This document shows, piece by piece, positions 1 through 15,983 of a stretch of 39,560 nt of DNA. Numbering within the stretch: the stretch's first letter is position 1; each line of letters begins with the position of its first letter. Under the pieces are notes generated by a model. That model was not told the origin of the DNA. It did not search any database and worked only from the letters and a program-made list of their open reading frames with translations. The translations under genes were made by a program, and so were the position numbers. The DNA is taken from assembly GCA_029204225.1 (NCBI GenBank), contig MU835389.1:1-39560 (forward strand), written 5' to 3'. Source of the DNA: Diphasiastrum complanatum (Eukaryota > Streptophyta > Lycopodiopsida > Lycopodiales > Lycopodiaceae).

Positions 1-184
1 TTTTGTGACCTAAAATTTATGGTGTGCTCTTGGAAATTGTTTGGACTTAAAATAATCCAAAGATATTTAATAGCGAATTTGTTCTAAGCAAATAGACAAA
101 AACAACTTTTTACTAAGGTAGTTCAATATGCACATCTTAGAATTCTATAGTGGCTCATTTTGTATGGAGTTTTGAGTCACTTAC

Positions 185-4899
<4,715 letters not shown>

Positions 4900-5177
4900 G
4901 AATTGAAAATAAAATGAAGTCTCTCACTTCGAAGTTCGAATTGCAGATAATCATGGACATAGGTTTTGGCCACTGATGCATTGTGCCCAATGTTTGGAAG
5001 GGCAAGGGAAGGATATGTGAAAAAGGATGGGAGGGTCGGAAGGCCATGGATAATGGCATCACAATATTATGGTGTCTTAAGTAATATATGATTATCGCAT
5101 TGTAGTTCCACTACAATTATTCAGCAATTACTTGATTCTTAGATTCATTAATAACAAACATTTAGACAGGAAGCAAT

Positions 5178-5180
<3 letters not shown>

Positions 5181-5270
<90 letters not shown>
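5181..5270. repeat. (GA)n microsatellite
   Basis: A pure run of 45 GA units with no interruption, upstream of the candidate first exon of the receptor gene. On the gene strand it is (TC)n, a common feature of plant promoters and 5' regions; a regulatory role is only a possibility. Confidence 0.97.
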
Positions 5271-5272
<2 letters not shown>

Positions 5273-5636
5273 CTCTATCCACATCTCCAACTTAGTGTTA
5301 GTTAGAATGAAGAAGAAGGTAAATGATGAAGAGTCATGAGGCTCCATACAATTAAATAACTAATGATGGATATTATGTAGATTAGGGCTAACCAAACTTT
5401 CTGAGTTCCTAGAACCACCTAAATGTAGTACTCGGGATCAATACTTTATTATTGGGGCCATTAATAAAGTACTAAATCATGGACCAATAAAGCCGCTCAT
5501 AATGTATTGTAGTCATATCAAGATGATTTCCACCATGCAAACCTCAAGACAAGTTGATGCTTAAAGCAAAATGTTGAGCATATAGAAGCCAATGCTAAAG
5601 TAAAATTATAATGCAACATAAAATATTATTCGGCCA

Positions 5637-5694
5637 TACTCTTTCAGCCTAATGATTACAAATACTAATATTACTCTTTCAGCCTAATGATTAC
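5637..5694. repeat. Short direct repeat
   Basis: TACTCTTTCAGCCTAATGAT begins at 5637 and again at 5672; each copy continues with TAC. The copies are identical, with a 35-bp period. Confidence 0.85.
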
Positions 5695-7193
5695 CCTAAA
5701 ATATTTTGTCTTGAGAAGAGCTTTTTGTGATATCGATTATTTCTTGATATACATTTAATAGGTTGTGGAACATGATGCATTTAGCATCTGAGAGAGCCCT
5801 CCCTATACGCAGGAAGCTTCGAAAATCAAAAGTGTGGATCTAAGGTGCCAACATTAAGTGGCAAACCTCCATGTAGAATAGTACTAGGTTATGATAATTC
5901 ATTTGAAGATTGATAGTGCTCATAAAGATGGATGATCTTCAACCTAGGAATCTTCAACCGTGTAAACTTGGTCAGCCATGATTCTAGATTTCAAAAGGTT
6001 TAAAATCAGATTGATTTTACTCTAACCCACATGAAATTTATCATTCTCTTATGTTTCTTTTTCTATGTGGAAGTCCCTCAACATCATGTGGAAAACCTCA
6101 AGGAATATTTCACCTTTTATTTCGATCAACCTTATTTTTGTGAGTGAAAACGCTTGTGCTGATTGAAAATAGATATTGAAGTTAGAAAATGTGCATACCA
6201 TCAGATGGTGTTGTAGTAGCACAAACTTGAATGAGATAATTGTTTCTGAACAGAAATAAGCATGTAATTGCAAGCTTAATCAAATTCCTGATATGCTCCA
6301 TGTCTTCTGCTTTGGAGCCCTATATCATCACTGTGAAGCCCACCATATTCTCTTCTGCTTTCTGCCAGTAGAAGTGAAAATTTAGTGAGAACAATGTATT
6401 AATTTCTACATGAAAAGTTCTAAAGAAGAGTAAAGAATCAAGAAAGCTTGTGAAGCTTCTGATTTCTCAGGGTTTAGTTTAGAGCAAAAATTGTGTTTTA
6501 TAAGCTTATGGCATTTTAACAGTGAATCCAAAATAGGAATTACCTATTCAAATCGTTTCTAGATCTAGATTAATTTGGATCGATTCTAGGTTTTGAGCTC
6601 TTATCCCAGCTGAAGATTCCATATATCTTTGGGAAAGTTCCATAAACCTGGATTAATCTCGGCATCAATTATTGTGAGGTAGGGAGCTTTTAGAAGTACT
6701 TGAATTACACTTGTTATAGAAAATTCAAGACAAATTTTATTGGGTTTAAAGCGGCTCGATTTCAGGATCTTCGCTTACTATGGATACAAAAACTTTAATC
6801 AGAATCATTTCTAGGATTAAAATCAGTAACTTCCAACTTTATGGAAATTAGCAAAAGGGATGCATTGCATTATGTTGCTTGATATGGCGTACCTCAGTCG
6901 CATGGCTGCATCATGGCTGCTACAATGTTTCAGTCGAAATTTTGAGGCGACGACAACTATAATTTTATGACGGCCAACCTGCACAGGTCCTTACCAAGAT
7001 GACTTAACTGCATACATAGAAGCAATGCGATTTATCCATTATGTCATTCATTTGACCATCAAAATAAGTCCTACCAATTGATGATACTCTCACCGGCATG
7101 GTCTTTTAGCGGAATAACGAGGCTTAACAGCGATCATGCACATTGATACAGCCATTGAACTTTTCTCCAATTTTCATTTCATAGAGATCTTAA

Positions 7194-7247
7194 CTAAGAA
7201 ATTCAACGTTAAAATGGTCACTAAGAAATTCAACGTTAAAATGGTCT
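7194..7247. repeat. 27-bp tandem duplication
   Basis: A unit starting CTAAGAAATTCAACGTTAAA occurs twice in a row, at 7194 and 7221, with no mismatch seen. Confidence 0.9.
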
Positions 7248-8043
7248 AGAAAATTAGAGGCACTACTAAAGAGGATCAAGTGGCAGAATTGAGCAAGACA
7301 GCAAATGAGAAAAAATGCTTTGTGGCTTACTCAGAATGCGGAGAAATCAAGTGCAGAATATAAGAAACCAACCTCTTTCCTATATTTAAGAAAATGCCAA
7401 TGTCATATTTTTCTTTTCCTGACTGACATCTGATTTTCAAACTTCTTAAATTTCAATACTTGGCTGGTAAGCCAGCCGCAGGCTCAAGCAGCTACACCCG
7501 GAAAAACTTTTAGATAACATTGTCTTAAGAACACATCAAACATTTATACAGCTTGTCAACCAAAAGGGATTCTAATCCATCGTGTTCGTTTGTTGTTGCC
7601 AAATAACTGTAGCATTACACTCCCACATTTTTTGCCGTCAGATGACTAAAGTTGTAGCATGAAACACTCAGTTCATCTACAAAATGATGCATCTCTTACA
7701 ACGATTTACACCGGAAAGCAACGAAATGAAGTTTATAGTCCTTGGAAATTCTCGAGGTGCTTACGTTGTTCTTCAGTTTTGTTCTCATAACTTAATCACA
7801 GGCTAAAGCAGCTTGACCACCGAGCACCGGGACAATAACAAACTAAAAGCCGAATTCATAAACACCATTGTTATAAATAAGAACGAAATTAAATAGCATA
7901 CGTACAGATTTTTCTTCTTCTGTCGTACTGTTTCAAGATATGATTCTGACAGTTATTGGTGCCAGTAGCTCATATAACTACAGCTTTAGGAACTCACAGA
8001 CTATGGCTCATTGTCACTGTAACATGCCTTCTGAATTCTGTGA

Positions 8044-8280
8044 TTACGTGCCCAATTCTGAATTTTAACACCCAGTTCATCCACATCATCAGTGCTCATT
8101 CAACATCATCATCAGTGATATTACATGCCCAATTCTGAATTCTAAAGAAAGTAAGTGAGGCACCCAGTTCATCCACATCATCAGTGCTCATTCAACATCA
8201 TCATCAGTGATATTACATGCCCAATTCTGAATTCTAAAGAAAGTGAGTGAGGCACCCAGTTCATTCACATCATCAGTGCT
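8044..8280. repeat. 92-bp tandem repeat, about 2.5 copies
   Basis: The unit containing CACCCAGTTCATCCACATCA starts at 8069, 8161 and 8253, an exact 92-bp period; the adjacent CCCAATTCTGAATT block repeats in step and a partial unit begins near 8044. Copies 1 and 2 differ at only a few positions. Inside the unit there are smaller CATCAT/CAGTGAT repetitions. Confidence 0.92.
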
Positions 8281-8345
8281 CATACAGCATCATCTGTGAT
8301 CATACCACATCACCAGTGATCATACAGCATCATCAGTGATCATAC
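8281..8345. repeat. 20-bp tandem repeat, three copies
   Basis: CATACAGCATCATCTGTGAT at 8281 is followed by variants at 8301 and 8321 and a partial copy at 8341. The unit resembles the CATCATCAGTGAT core of the adjoining 92-bp unit, so the two arrays probably share an origin. Confidence 0.9.
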
Positions 8346-9170
8346 AAACAATTCAGAAAGAGAGCAAACTGGGTCATAGCAATTGAATGAAGCTCATAAT
8401 TTTCACAAATGTTGAAGGTGATTAGGTGTTTTGGATCTCAGTAGATCTAGCCTAATTGGACACAGACAGCTGAAAGAAGACGCTAAACTCCAGCTAAAAG
8501 CCAATTTTTTTATTTTATTAGAAAGTGGTACCCCCTCTCTCTCCCTAGATTTGGACCTAGCCTGCTGTGACCACATCCTAAAGTCAGAAGCCAGGAACAT
8601 GCATTCACCCATTCACTACCATTCCAAGTTCCAATAGGCCATGAGGAATCTCTTGGCCGGCCCTCGTCCATTGCACTAGGCATAGGAAAGCCAAATTGGC
8701 CGGCAGAACATTCCATTAAGCATCATGGATTGGGCAGTCTTGACAACCAAGTCTTATTATGCCATCCTACTTTATGAACTAACTTGGGTTTAGGCCAAGT
8801 GTGGCTCTAGGCCATGCGGGATAGGGCATCATAGCATATCTATAACTTTGGCCACTACTAGCAGCTACAATCCATCTCTCATCCTTGGGCAGTGAGATCT
8901 CTTGTGCATGTCAAAGAACATTGATGCGGTGATGCGTCTCAAACCTCCACCACGAATGGAGCTAACTGCAAGCCTAAGCTGGTTGTCGTAAACTAGTTGC
9001 AAATTTCACAACTAATGTGAGGGGATGAGCATAGCCTTATCCATTGCCACCTACAAGTTTGGGGCCTACACTTACCCCAAACAACAAGCTCAAGCTCGCA
9101 TTTGGCTCCATCCCTCCACCATCATGTAACAACATATAGCTAACCGTACTTGTGAGTGTAGGCAAGGCCC

Positions 9171-9253
9171 CACCCTCATCCAATAGTGAATTATATTGGT
9201 GGAAAGATCATGATAACATCTTTCAATGTTTTTCCACCATTGGATGAGGATAG
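9171..9253. repeat. Imperfect inverted repeat (hairpin)
   Basis: CCTCATCCAATAGTG (9174-9188) pairs with CACCATTGGATGAGG (9235-9249) with one mismatch. Inside, TGGTGGAAA pairs with TTTCCACCA, and GAAAGAT with ATCTTTC. A folded-back miniature element or an RNA hairpin are possible; no flanking duplication was found. Confidence 0.6.
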
Positions 9254-9352
9254 CCCATGTCTGCTTCCCTCCACTATGCTTGGTTGAGTGTGGGGCATAG
9301 CTCGACTTGCAGTTAAAAACAACCAAAAGAGACATAAATCGAAGGATATTTT

Positions 9353-9399
9353 GTTGTTAAATAAATTATAATTATTATTTTTATGATTTATTTAACAAC
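9353..9399. repeat. Perfect 14-bp inverted repeat, AT-rich
   Basis: GTTGTTAAATAAAT (9353-9366) and ATTTATTTAACAAC (9386-9399) are exact reverse complements separated by 19 bp. A further copy of TTGTTAAATAAAT follows at about 9404. Confidence 0.85.
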
Positions 9400-10037
9400 C
9401 AAATTGTTAAATAAATCATATATTTGTGTCATAATTATTATTTTTATACTAATGGTCATTACAAAATTTACTCACCATTGCACCTTATTCCACAAGGGTC
9501 AAACTCAATATTGAGCGTGGTAAACTCAATATTGAGGCCCACATGTTCAAGGCCTTTGCCCTTGGGATCAAGGACTATAGTGAGAGTCCATCGCCAACTT
9601 CTTGATGCAAGTGCATGAGGCAAGGAGATTCAAGTATCATCCTCTCTTTAGAATAGCACTAAACATGATACATGCTTCATTGGTTCAAAGGGACTACTAT
9701 TTAACAAAGTACTTTTGTTAGATTCACAAGTGAGAAGCTCAAAGAAAAATAAGTCCACACTTCCATGAGTTTCTCAAAATTAGTGGTTACACAATCACGT
9801 CTGGAATAATTTTTCCATTATTAGAGAAAGTATAAATAAAGCTATGATATAAAAGCACTTACAAGTGTAACCACTCTATGTGGAAAGCTAGCTTCTTTTA
9901 TATGCTCTACCAATCCATTTAATCCAAAGAATGGCTAGTATCTCAATTAAAATAATGAAGAAAGATGGATTTTCAATTTATGAATTAGATATTTGGCCAC
10001 ACAATTTATTGCAAAGAATAGGAAATATCAAATTACT

Positions 10038-10760
10038 CTATATGCTTGCACCATCTATAGTATTTAGGGACGCATACACACCCCATTTTGTAATAAAAGA
10101 CATAAACTTATAGGCATATGCACCCCATTTGGTTATGAAAGGCATAATCTTATAGGTGTGCACACCCCATTTTGTAATAAAAGTAGTCTTCTCACGATCC
10201 TTGTCCACAATTTGAATACGATTGTACATACCAAACCCATCAAGAAAACTATACAACACTTTACCCACAACCTCATCTAACATTTGCTCCATCAAAGGTA
10301 ATGGGAAATGATCTTTAATGGTGAAAGAATAAAACATGCGATAATCCATGCATACTTGTAAATTCTCATTCTTCTTAGGGACTACACAATTAAACTCAGC
10401 CATGAACTATAGCCAATAGCATTAAAAACCCCACCTTAACCAGTTTCTCAATTTTCGCTTGAACACGATCAACATATTTCGGATTCATACGATAATGTTG
10501 TTGTCGTATCGATTTCGCATCAATAGTAATGTCAATAGTATGTTCATAAATTTTTTTCGAAATACCTCGTAAATCATCATAAGACCAAGCAAACACCCCT
10601 TTGTATTTCTGAAAAAATTGTGTTGCTTGATCAATAAATTTTGACTACGCTCTATAGAAATAAATGCACATTTTTTAGTACCCAAATTGATACAAATAAA
10701 TTTTTTACTAGCAATTTGCGTAGAATTCAACCGTGCTGGCTTCCCCTTTAGAGTATACGA
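10038..10760 (-). pseudogene. Ty3/gypsy reverse transcriptase, N-terminal fragment (decayed)
   Basis: Two frames on the minus strand make up the start of a gypsy polymerase. About 10740-10560 gives INLGTKKCAFISI and, after a frameshift, FFQKYKGVFAWSYDDL; 10596-10400 gives FAWSYDDLRGI and MNPKYVDRVQAKIEKLVKVGF, the linker before the polymerase. From 10403 comes NENLQVCMDYRMF, TIKDHFPLPLMEQMLDEVVG, YSFLDGFGMYNRIQI and DREKTTFITKWG. The catalytic YxDD region and everything after it are missing. The end carries an in-frame triplication (see 10071-10196). The likely parent is the element whose tRNA-Asp primer site lies at 11940-11957, separated from this fragment by copia fragment D1. Not functional. 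Confidence 0.85.
10071..10196 (-). repeat. 42-bp in-frame triplication within the gypsy RT fragment
   Basis: CCCCATTT blocks start at 10081, 10123 and 10165, an exact 42-bp (14-codon) period. On the minus strand the peptide FITKWGVHTYKIMP recurs as FITKWGAYAYKFMS and FITKWGVYAS. Normal gypsy polymerases have this segment once. Confidence 0.9.
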
Positions 10761-10833
10761 TTTTGCAATAAGCTCAAAAAAGCTTTTAGGCCATCATACC
10801 CTCTTCAACTTTTAAAACAACATTCGGAGAATA

Positions 10834-11880
10834 TGTGAAAAATATCAACTAGTTATGTTGAGTTCATTTGGCAATTTGAGGCCAATATGCATTTTTTATC
10901 TTAGAGATAGACTTTATAAAGTTAATAAGCCCTAAGAATAGTGGATTTACTATTCTTAAAAACTTAGGAAATTTGATAAGGTCGCATATAGACCTATTGT
11001 AATTGGCTTATTCAGTGCGCATTTAATCTAGTCATGTTAGATCTAGGATTTTTGGAAGAGATCTAGAAACTTCCATAAGTTGATAAGCTTGTGTAACAGC
11101 ATCCAAATAGGCCAAAGGGCTACTATAAATAGACTACAAGCGTGGAAGGACATCATCTCTATCATTTTTCTCTCATTTATTCTTATGGAAGATATCTCTT
11201 TGGGTTTCTACATCCAATTTTTGTGTATTTGTGGTGATATAGTGCATTCTTGTGTGTAGAATGCTATTTCTATTATGTATTTGGATCCACACATGTGAGT
11301 ACTATTGTAGTACTGTTGTACGAATGGGCTTACATAAGTGTTTTTGACAAGTTCTTATTGAGTTTATATCTTCTATGTGTAGTAGATGCAATATTTCTAC
11401 ATTGTTAAAAAAGGATGCTAGATGTGCTCTCCATATTAGCCAAAGATCAAAGGTCATAAATGGATTTTTGTGACCTATTTTTTTAACATAGTATCAGAGC
11501 TTTGTTGCAGGCTATGAGTGGAGAATAAGCAATCTCTAGTGAGTGATTTGGAGGTGTCACCAATTCTAGAGTGTGCGAGAGTGATTCCTTGTCAAAATCA
11601 AGGATTTTCAAGTCTAGAATGGGAACTTTTGTAATCCAAAACTCAATTTAAGTCAAAATACTTGTAGCAAGCTAATGTCTCTCCCTACTTGTTGGATTGT
11701 GACAATTTTTGATAGATAAGAAAGGTCTTAGAACATTCTTCAAGATTCTATATCAAGTTTTTAGCTTTTGCATGTAGAATGTGAATGATTCAATTTGCGT
11801 ACTTTTGTGAAAACCTTAAAATTGATCTCTCCCAATTTAACCCTAAAATGCAATTTTAACACTATTATGCCAAAACAAGA
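10834..11880 (+). mobile_element. Copia fragment D1: LTR, primer site and partial leader
   Basis: LTR about 10834-11488, starting TGTGA and ending AACA, with a TATA-like CTATAAATAG near 11123. It is followed at 11489 by TAGTATCAGAGC, a one-mismatch match to the initiator tRNA-Met primer site TGGTATCAGAGC. Leader sequence after it aligns by eye with that of D2 (35160 onward), as does the LTR with 34507-35147. No gag is reached; the fragment fades near 11880 into gypsy leader. The second LTR is absent, so no target duplication could be scored. Confidence 0.75.
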
Positions 11881-11939
11881 TGCCTAAGTGCAAGCTAACA
11901 TCAATCCAAACATGCTGAAAACTAAAAAATTGGGGTAGC

Positions 11940-11957
11940 TCCCCGGCAACGGCGCCA
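11940..11957 (-). other. Gypsy primer binding site, tRNA-Asp
   Basis: The plus strand reads TCCCCGGCAACGGCGCCA, which matches the 3' end of plant tRNA-Asp(GTC) with CCA as I recall it. On the minus strand TGGCGCCGTTGCCGGGGA is the primer site typical of Tat/Ogre/Athila-type gypsy elements. It marks the 5' end of the internal region of a minus-strand gypsy, so sequence to its right (11958-12573 and, beyond element A, 17116 on) is probably its 5' LTR. Confidence 0.88.
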
Positions 11958-12573
11958 AAATTGTAGTGGGCATTTCCTCAATGAGACAATGAGGATTAAC
12001 TAGTTGGCACGCAAATATTCGTTCCCATGAGAGCGATAGCATATTTTATAATCCAGCATGTGCATATGATTCATATCTAACACTAAGATCCTTTAACACT
12101 AAGCATTAACACTACATCCATTAACACTAGATCAACAACAATGATAGAGATTTACTCTTCTCTCTCTCCCTTTATCTCTCACAAAAAGCATAAGAATAAT
12201 CAATCCCAACAAGCATCAAATCCAACAAATAGCAAATTCAGAAGAAAATATGAGAGTTAAGGAGGAAAGACAGAGAGCAAGGACATTCCATATCCATTTC
12301 ATAAGAGGGCCAACATGCTTGTATTGAAATGAAGAGAACATGTAAAAATGATTCAAAATTATCACTCTATATAGTGGATTCTAGGGCTTTGGCCTCAAAT
12401 CCTATAGGCCAATTTCTACCTCCCTAGCTATTTGAATTTGAAAGGGTGAGAGAACCCTTTCAAAAATTGGAGGGAACCAATTTGAATTTGAATTTTGGTG
12501 GAAACCCCTATTTTATTCACTAACTTTACTATTAGGCCCTGCGACATTAAAAGTCCTGCAAAAAAGCCTAAAC
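11958..12573 (-). repeat. Probable gypsy 5' LTR, first part (interrupted by element A)
   Basis: Lies directly next to the tRNA-Asp primer site and has no coding potential. It is broken at 12573 by element A and resumes at 17116, as shown by the TAAAC duplication. The outer end of the LTR was not located. Confidence 0.55.
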
Positions 12574-13271
12574 TGTGAAAGTACTGTACTTTAGGACCAT
12601 AAATGGATCTACAAAAGATCCACAAGAGTGATTGGATGCTTGCTTAACAATCTATCAAAAAACTAGACACAAAAAAGTTGATCTAGATTGGCAATTTGAC
12701 AAACAACAAGCACTAACAATCAAAAGCATTGATAAACATTGAAATCCGAGCCCACACGTGTGTACTACAGGCTGTAGTATGGCCTTCAACCTGAGAAACA
12801 AGTAGAAATTGATTTGGTCTCATTCGGATCACAAAAACTCAATGTACATAGTGAACTAGCTTGAGATTGCCAATGAGCTCCAAAAATTTTCTTTTTTCTC
12901 ACTATGGAGAGAGGGAATACATAGCAAATTCGACTTCCTTCTTGAAGTTAGGTGGATTTCCAGCATGTAATAAGGAAGTTAACTCACTCTCCTTGACCTA
13001 AAATGAAACCCTGTCTATTTCCTAGAGTTATGCTTGGTAGGTAGCTAGTTGGTCAAATTTTCACCTTAAACTTAGGTGTAGGTCCTATAAAGTAGGGATG
13101 ACCACCAAATAGACATGACCAACTCTCTTGACTTGACCTAACCTACATTAGGATGGGTTTCCCATGTGGCATCATGGCCTCACATGTGTGGGACCCACTT
13201 GTGTACAATTTACACTATTCTACATGGTTTTTGATCAAGCTAGATTTGCCAATTTTTGGCAATTCTTCACA
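12574..13271 (-). repeat. 3' LTR of element A
   Basis: On the minus strand it starts TGTGAAGAATTG and ends ACTTTCACA. Contains CACACGTGTG at 12753 and CACATGTGTG at 13181. About 98% identical to 16415-17115 by eye. Confidence 0.95.
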
Positions 13272-13330
13272 CTCCTCCTCAAATTTAGCTTGATCTATTT
13301 ACAACTCTCTTGATAGATCAATGAAAGCTT

Positions 13331-13859
13331 TTAGAAGTGTCTAAAAAATCCAGCTACAAAGAAGGAACTTTTGAGACTCCAATAGAGAATGATGTCCATG
13401 AAGGATCTTTCACCACCTCTTAGAGGATCCCTTACAAGATGTTCCATAAATGTGTCTATATACATGTAGCACACTTCAAAACTAAACATCATGCCAAGCC
13501 ATGGATTCCAAGGCATTTTGTGCACTTGAAGATACATCAATTAAAATATTAGGTGCATAAATAATGTTGCCAAAGACAACTTGCCTTGCTTGATCCATAT
13601 GATTGAGCCTTGATGGCTCCATCTTGATATTCAAGGTTCTTCTTGGAGTCCTCGGGTCTTGAGCTTGCTCCTCCACTTGACTTGACTCCAAACCATCAAT
13701 GAATTGAATAAGGTGTTGATCCAAATGTGCTTCGTCAAGTTTACAAATCTTCCACTCTTGAAAGATCACATTTCCACCATTGACAAATTCTTTGACTGAA
13801 AACAAGTAGATTCTACAATCTCTACTTGAAGAGCAAAACAGTACCATTATTCCTATCAT
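13331..13859 (-). pseudogene. Pol remnants of element A
   Basis: Past the stop of the long frame, short pieces recall copia pol. 13859-13560 holds GGNVIFQEWKIC, QAQDPRTPRRT and EPSRLNHMDQARQVVF, resembling the integrase-RT linker. 13450-13380 holds MEHLVRDPLRGGERSFMDII, matching the RT C-terminal block MEQNVKDSNKGDERSFEDIT of element B. The reverse transcriptase core and YVDD motif are deleted between them. Not functional. Confidence 0.65.
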
Positions 13860-13882
13860 TGAAATAGGATAATCTTTGGTCC

Positions 13883-15610
13883 TTAAATTGGAATGATTTC
13901 CAAAGCAAATGATGTTTCATCTTTTATGACTCTATTCAGACTATTACAAAAATAGTTATCCAATGAAATTGCTTTATCAACAACAAATGTAGATTTCAAA
14001 ACATCCCATTTCATTGTCTTGTCATACAAAGTAATAAACACCATGGATCTTAAAGATAAGAAACAAGTCACCTCATGTCTACTACTACTTTCCAAAAAGT
14101 ATTCAAAGATAGTAGACTCTCCAATGCTCACCACCCTTGCAAGATGCACACTTGAATGGACAATTAGCATGCAATTTGATGACTCGGCCATTGTCATTGA
14201 GTACTCCCTTGGAACTCTCATGCTTTGAGGCTGATCCTCAAGATCTTCCTCCTTTTGATGCTCCTCCTCAAAGCAAGCAAGATCACACTTTGCCAAGATC
14301 TCCTCTTGAGTGATCTCCTCCTTTGCCAAGCTCATTCTTTCAAAAGCAACACTAGCTTCCAACTTAAACAATCTTCCATGTTTAAATCCCTTTGCAATGC
14401 AAACATCATTCTTCAAGATGAAACAAACACCATGCTTAAAGTGGACATCCAAACCACTTTCTAAGAGTAGACCAACACTAAGCATATTCTTGGTGATTGA
14501 TGGTACATAAAGGACATTTTCTAGATCCATGCATTTTGAGGATTCTAGACAAAAAGATATGGTGCCAACACCATCTATCCTACACTCTTCATCATTTGCA
14601 GTAAAGACAAACTTTTTAGCATCATTGAATGAGTGTAAGGTTGAGAAAAAGTCCTTTTCACAAGACATGTGGGAGCTAGCCCCACTGTCGATCCACCAAT
14701 TGTCTCTTGAATTGCTATTGCTTGTTGGTGAGGATGTAGATGCCATCAAGAATACATCTACTTCATCCTCCTCCTCCTCCTTTGCAAGGTTTCCTTGTTT
14801 GTCCTCCTCCACTTGTGCTCTTAGCCTCTTGTAGCATTCAGATGCATAATGCCCCTTCTTTCCACAAAAGAAGCATTTTTGCTTTGACTTGTCCTTTGAG
14901 CTTGATGCATCATCCTCTTCTTTGGCCTCCTTTGGATGCTTCTTCTTTCCATTGGTCTTCTTTTTGCCCTTGAATGAAAAATTGGCTTTCTCATCACCAT
15001 CCTGCAACGACAAGGAACTCATCCTAGATTTTGCATGGAGCATCCTACACTCTTCAGCCACTAATACATTGTGAAGTTTTTCTATAGTTGGCAAAGTGTC
15101 TTGGATGGCAAAACTTTGGACCAAATTTGCAAAGTCATCTCCTAGACCATTAAGGACAATTTGTACAAGCTCTCCATCATGAATCTTCTCTCCAATGGAA
15201 GCCAACTCCCTATTTAGAGACTTGATTCTGAGTACATAATCCTGTGCACTCTCCTCACTTCTCCTCATGCCTTGCAAAATTTGATTTCTAAGCATAAGAA
15301 CTCTAGAAGTGTTGCTAGACTCATAGATTGATTTTAAAGACTCCCAAGCCTCTTTAGCATTAGTACAAGCTGATACTTCTCTCAACAAATCATTGCTCAC
15401 ATTCATCTTCACACAATGAAGTGCAAGCCTAGATCTCTTCTTGTATCTAGCTAACTCCTGTGCACCTAGAGGTTCATCTTCATCTTCAATCAAGAACTCA
15501 TAAAGGTCTTGGAGCACCAATAGTGACTTCATTCTAACCTTCCAAATAGCATAATTTGTAGAATTCAACCTCTCACTAGCTTCTAGAAGGTATGCTCCAG
15601 CAGATCCCAT
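13883..15610 (-). CDS. Gag-protease polyprotein of element A (copia)
   Basis: An uninterrupted frame of about 575 codons; an upstream Met at 15634 is in frame, but MGSAGAYLLEASERLN lines up with the B gag start. Gag (UBN2-type) occupies roughly the first 220 residues (STNYAIWKVRMKSLL, LRNQILQGMRRSEESAQDYV, LNGLGDDFANLVQSF). A Lys-rich stretch and the zinc knuckle CFFCGKKGHYASEC follow, then the aspartic protease active site WWIDSGASSHM and LENVLYVPSITKNMLSV. After GFKHGRLFKLEAS a C-terminal segment of about 150 residues begins that is not integrase (VHLARVVSIGE, CFLSLRSMVFITLYDKTM, FCNSLNRVIKDE). Gag forms virus-like particles in the cytoplasm and the protease cleaves the polyprotein. Retention of this frame while pol is lost resembles described gag-only (TR-GAG, BARE2-like) elements that depend on a partner's polymerase. 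Confidence 0.93.
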   Translation of the reverse strand: MGSAGAYLLEASERLNSTNYAIWKVRMKSLLVLQDLYEFLIEDEDEPLGAQELARYKKRSRLALHCVKMNVSNDLLREVSACTNAKEAWESLKSIYESSNTSRVLMLRNQILQGMRRSEESAQDYVLRIKSLNRELASIGEKIHDGELVQIVLNGLGDDFANLVQSFAIQDTLPTIEKLHNVLVAEECRMLHAKSRMSSLSLQDGDEKANFSFKGKKKTNGKKKHPKEAKEEDDASSSKDKSKQKCFFCGKKGHYASECYKRLRAQVEEDKQGNLAKEEEEDEVDVFLMASTSSPTSNSNSRDNWWIDSGASSHMSCEKDFFSTLHSFNDAKKFVFTANDEECRIDGVGTISFCLESSKCMDLENVLYVPSITKNMLSVGLLLESGLDVHFKHGVCFILKNDVCIAKGFKHGRLFKLEASVAFERMSLAKEEITQEEILAKCDLACFEEEHQKEEDLEDQPQSMRVPREYSMTMAESSNCMLIVHSSVHLARVVSIGESTIFEYFLESSSRHEVTCFLSLRSMVFITLYDKTMKWDVLKSTFVVDKAISLDNYFCNSLNRVIKDETSFALEIIPI

Positions 15611-15632
15611 CTTACTAGTGACTTCTACAAAC

Positions 15633-15983
15633 AAGAAATAGATTTGATTGACTTGAAACTCACAAAGGTCTCACACTTGCAGTGTTTCACTCAAATTTGA
15701 TTTCTAATCCAACAAATGGACTTATAATCACAGTTCTATCACTCCCTCACAAAGCTGGAATGAAGATAAGATGAAGTGAAAACTACTTTCAAACAAATCT
15801 TGCCAAGAAATGGATTTGATTGTCTCTAGAAACTCACTAAGGTCTCTCTCTTGTAGTTTTTCACTCAAATTAGATTTCTAATCCAACAAATGGACTTATA
15901 ATCTCAGTTCTAGCACTCCCTCACAAAGTTGGAATGAAGATAAGATGATGTGAAATCTACTTACAATCAAATCTTGCCAATTT
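15633..15983 (-). repeat. Tandem duplication (about 172 bp) in the leader of element A
   Basis: GATTTGATTG at 15641 and 15813 open two similar copies, each containing AATCCAACAAATGGACTTAT and CACTCCCTCACAAAG. The copies differ at several positions. They lie between primer site and gag, a region where packaging and dimer signals normally reside. Confidence 0.85.

Larger units (their letters stand above)
4900..8043. other. Region upstream of the receptor gene, no gene recognised
   Basis: No frame longer than about 75 codons and no protein motif was seen on either strand. Holds the (GA)n array, a 35-bp-spaced duplication (5637-5694) and a 27-bp tandem duplication (7194-7247). It should contain the promoter and 5' UTR of the receptor gene, but no TATA box or start site could be assigned with confidence. 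Confidence 0.5.
8346..9930. other. Intergenic DNA, no gene recognised
   Basis: No protein motif or long frame seen on either strand. Contains two inverted repeats (9171-9253 and 9353-9399). May hold old, unrecognised transposon remains. Confidence 0.5.

Noticed and set aside
4900-9900. Search for tRNA, rRNA or CRISPR-like arrays
   Set aside because: The tandem repeats have no spacers and no RNA gene signature was seen; the tRNA-like strings in the window are retroelement primer sites.
14019-15074. Several plus-strand frames of 60-100 codons
   Set aside because: Antisense shadows of the element A gag-protease frame.
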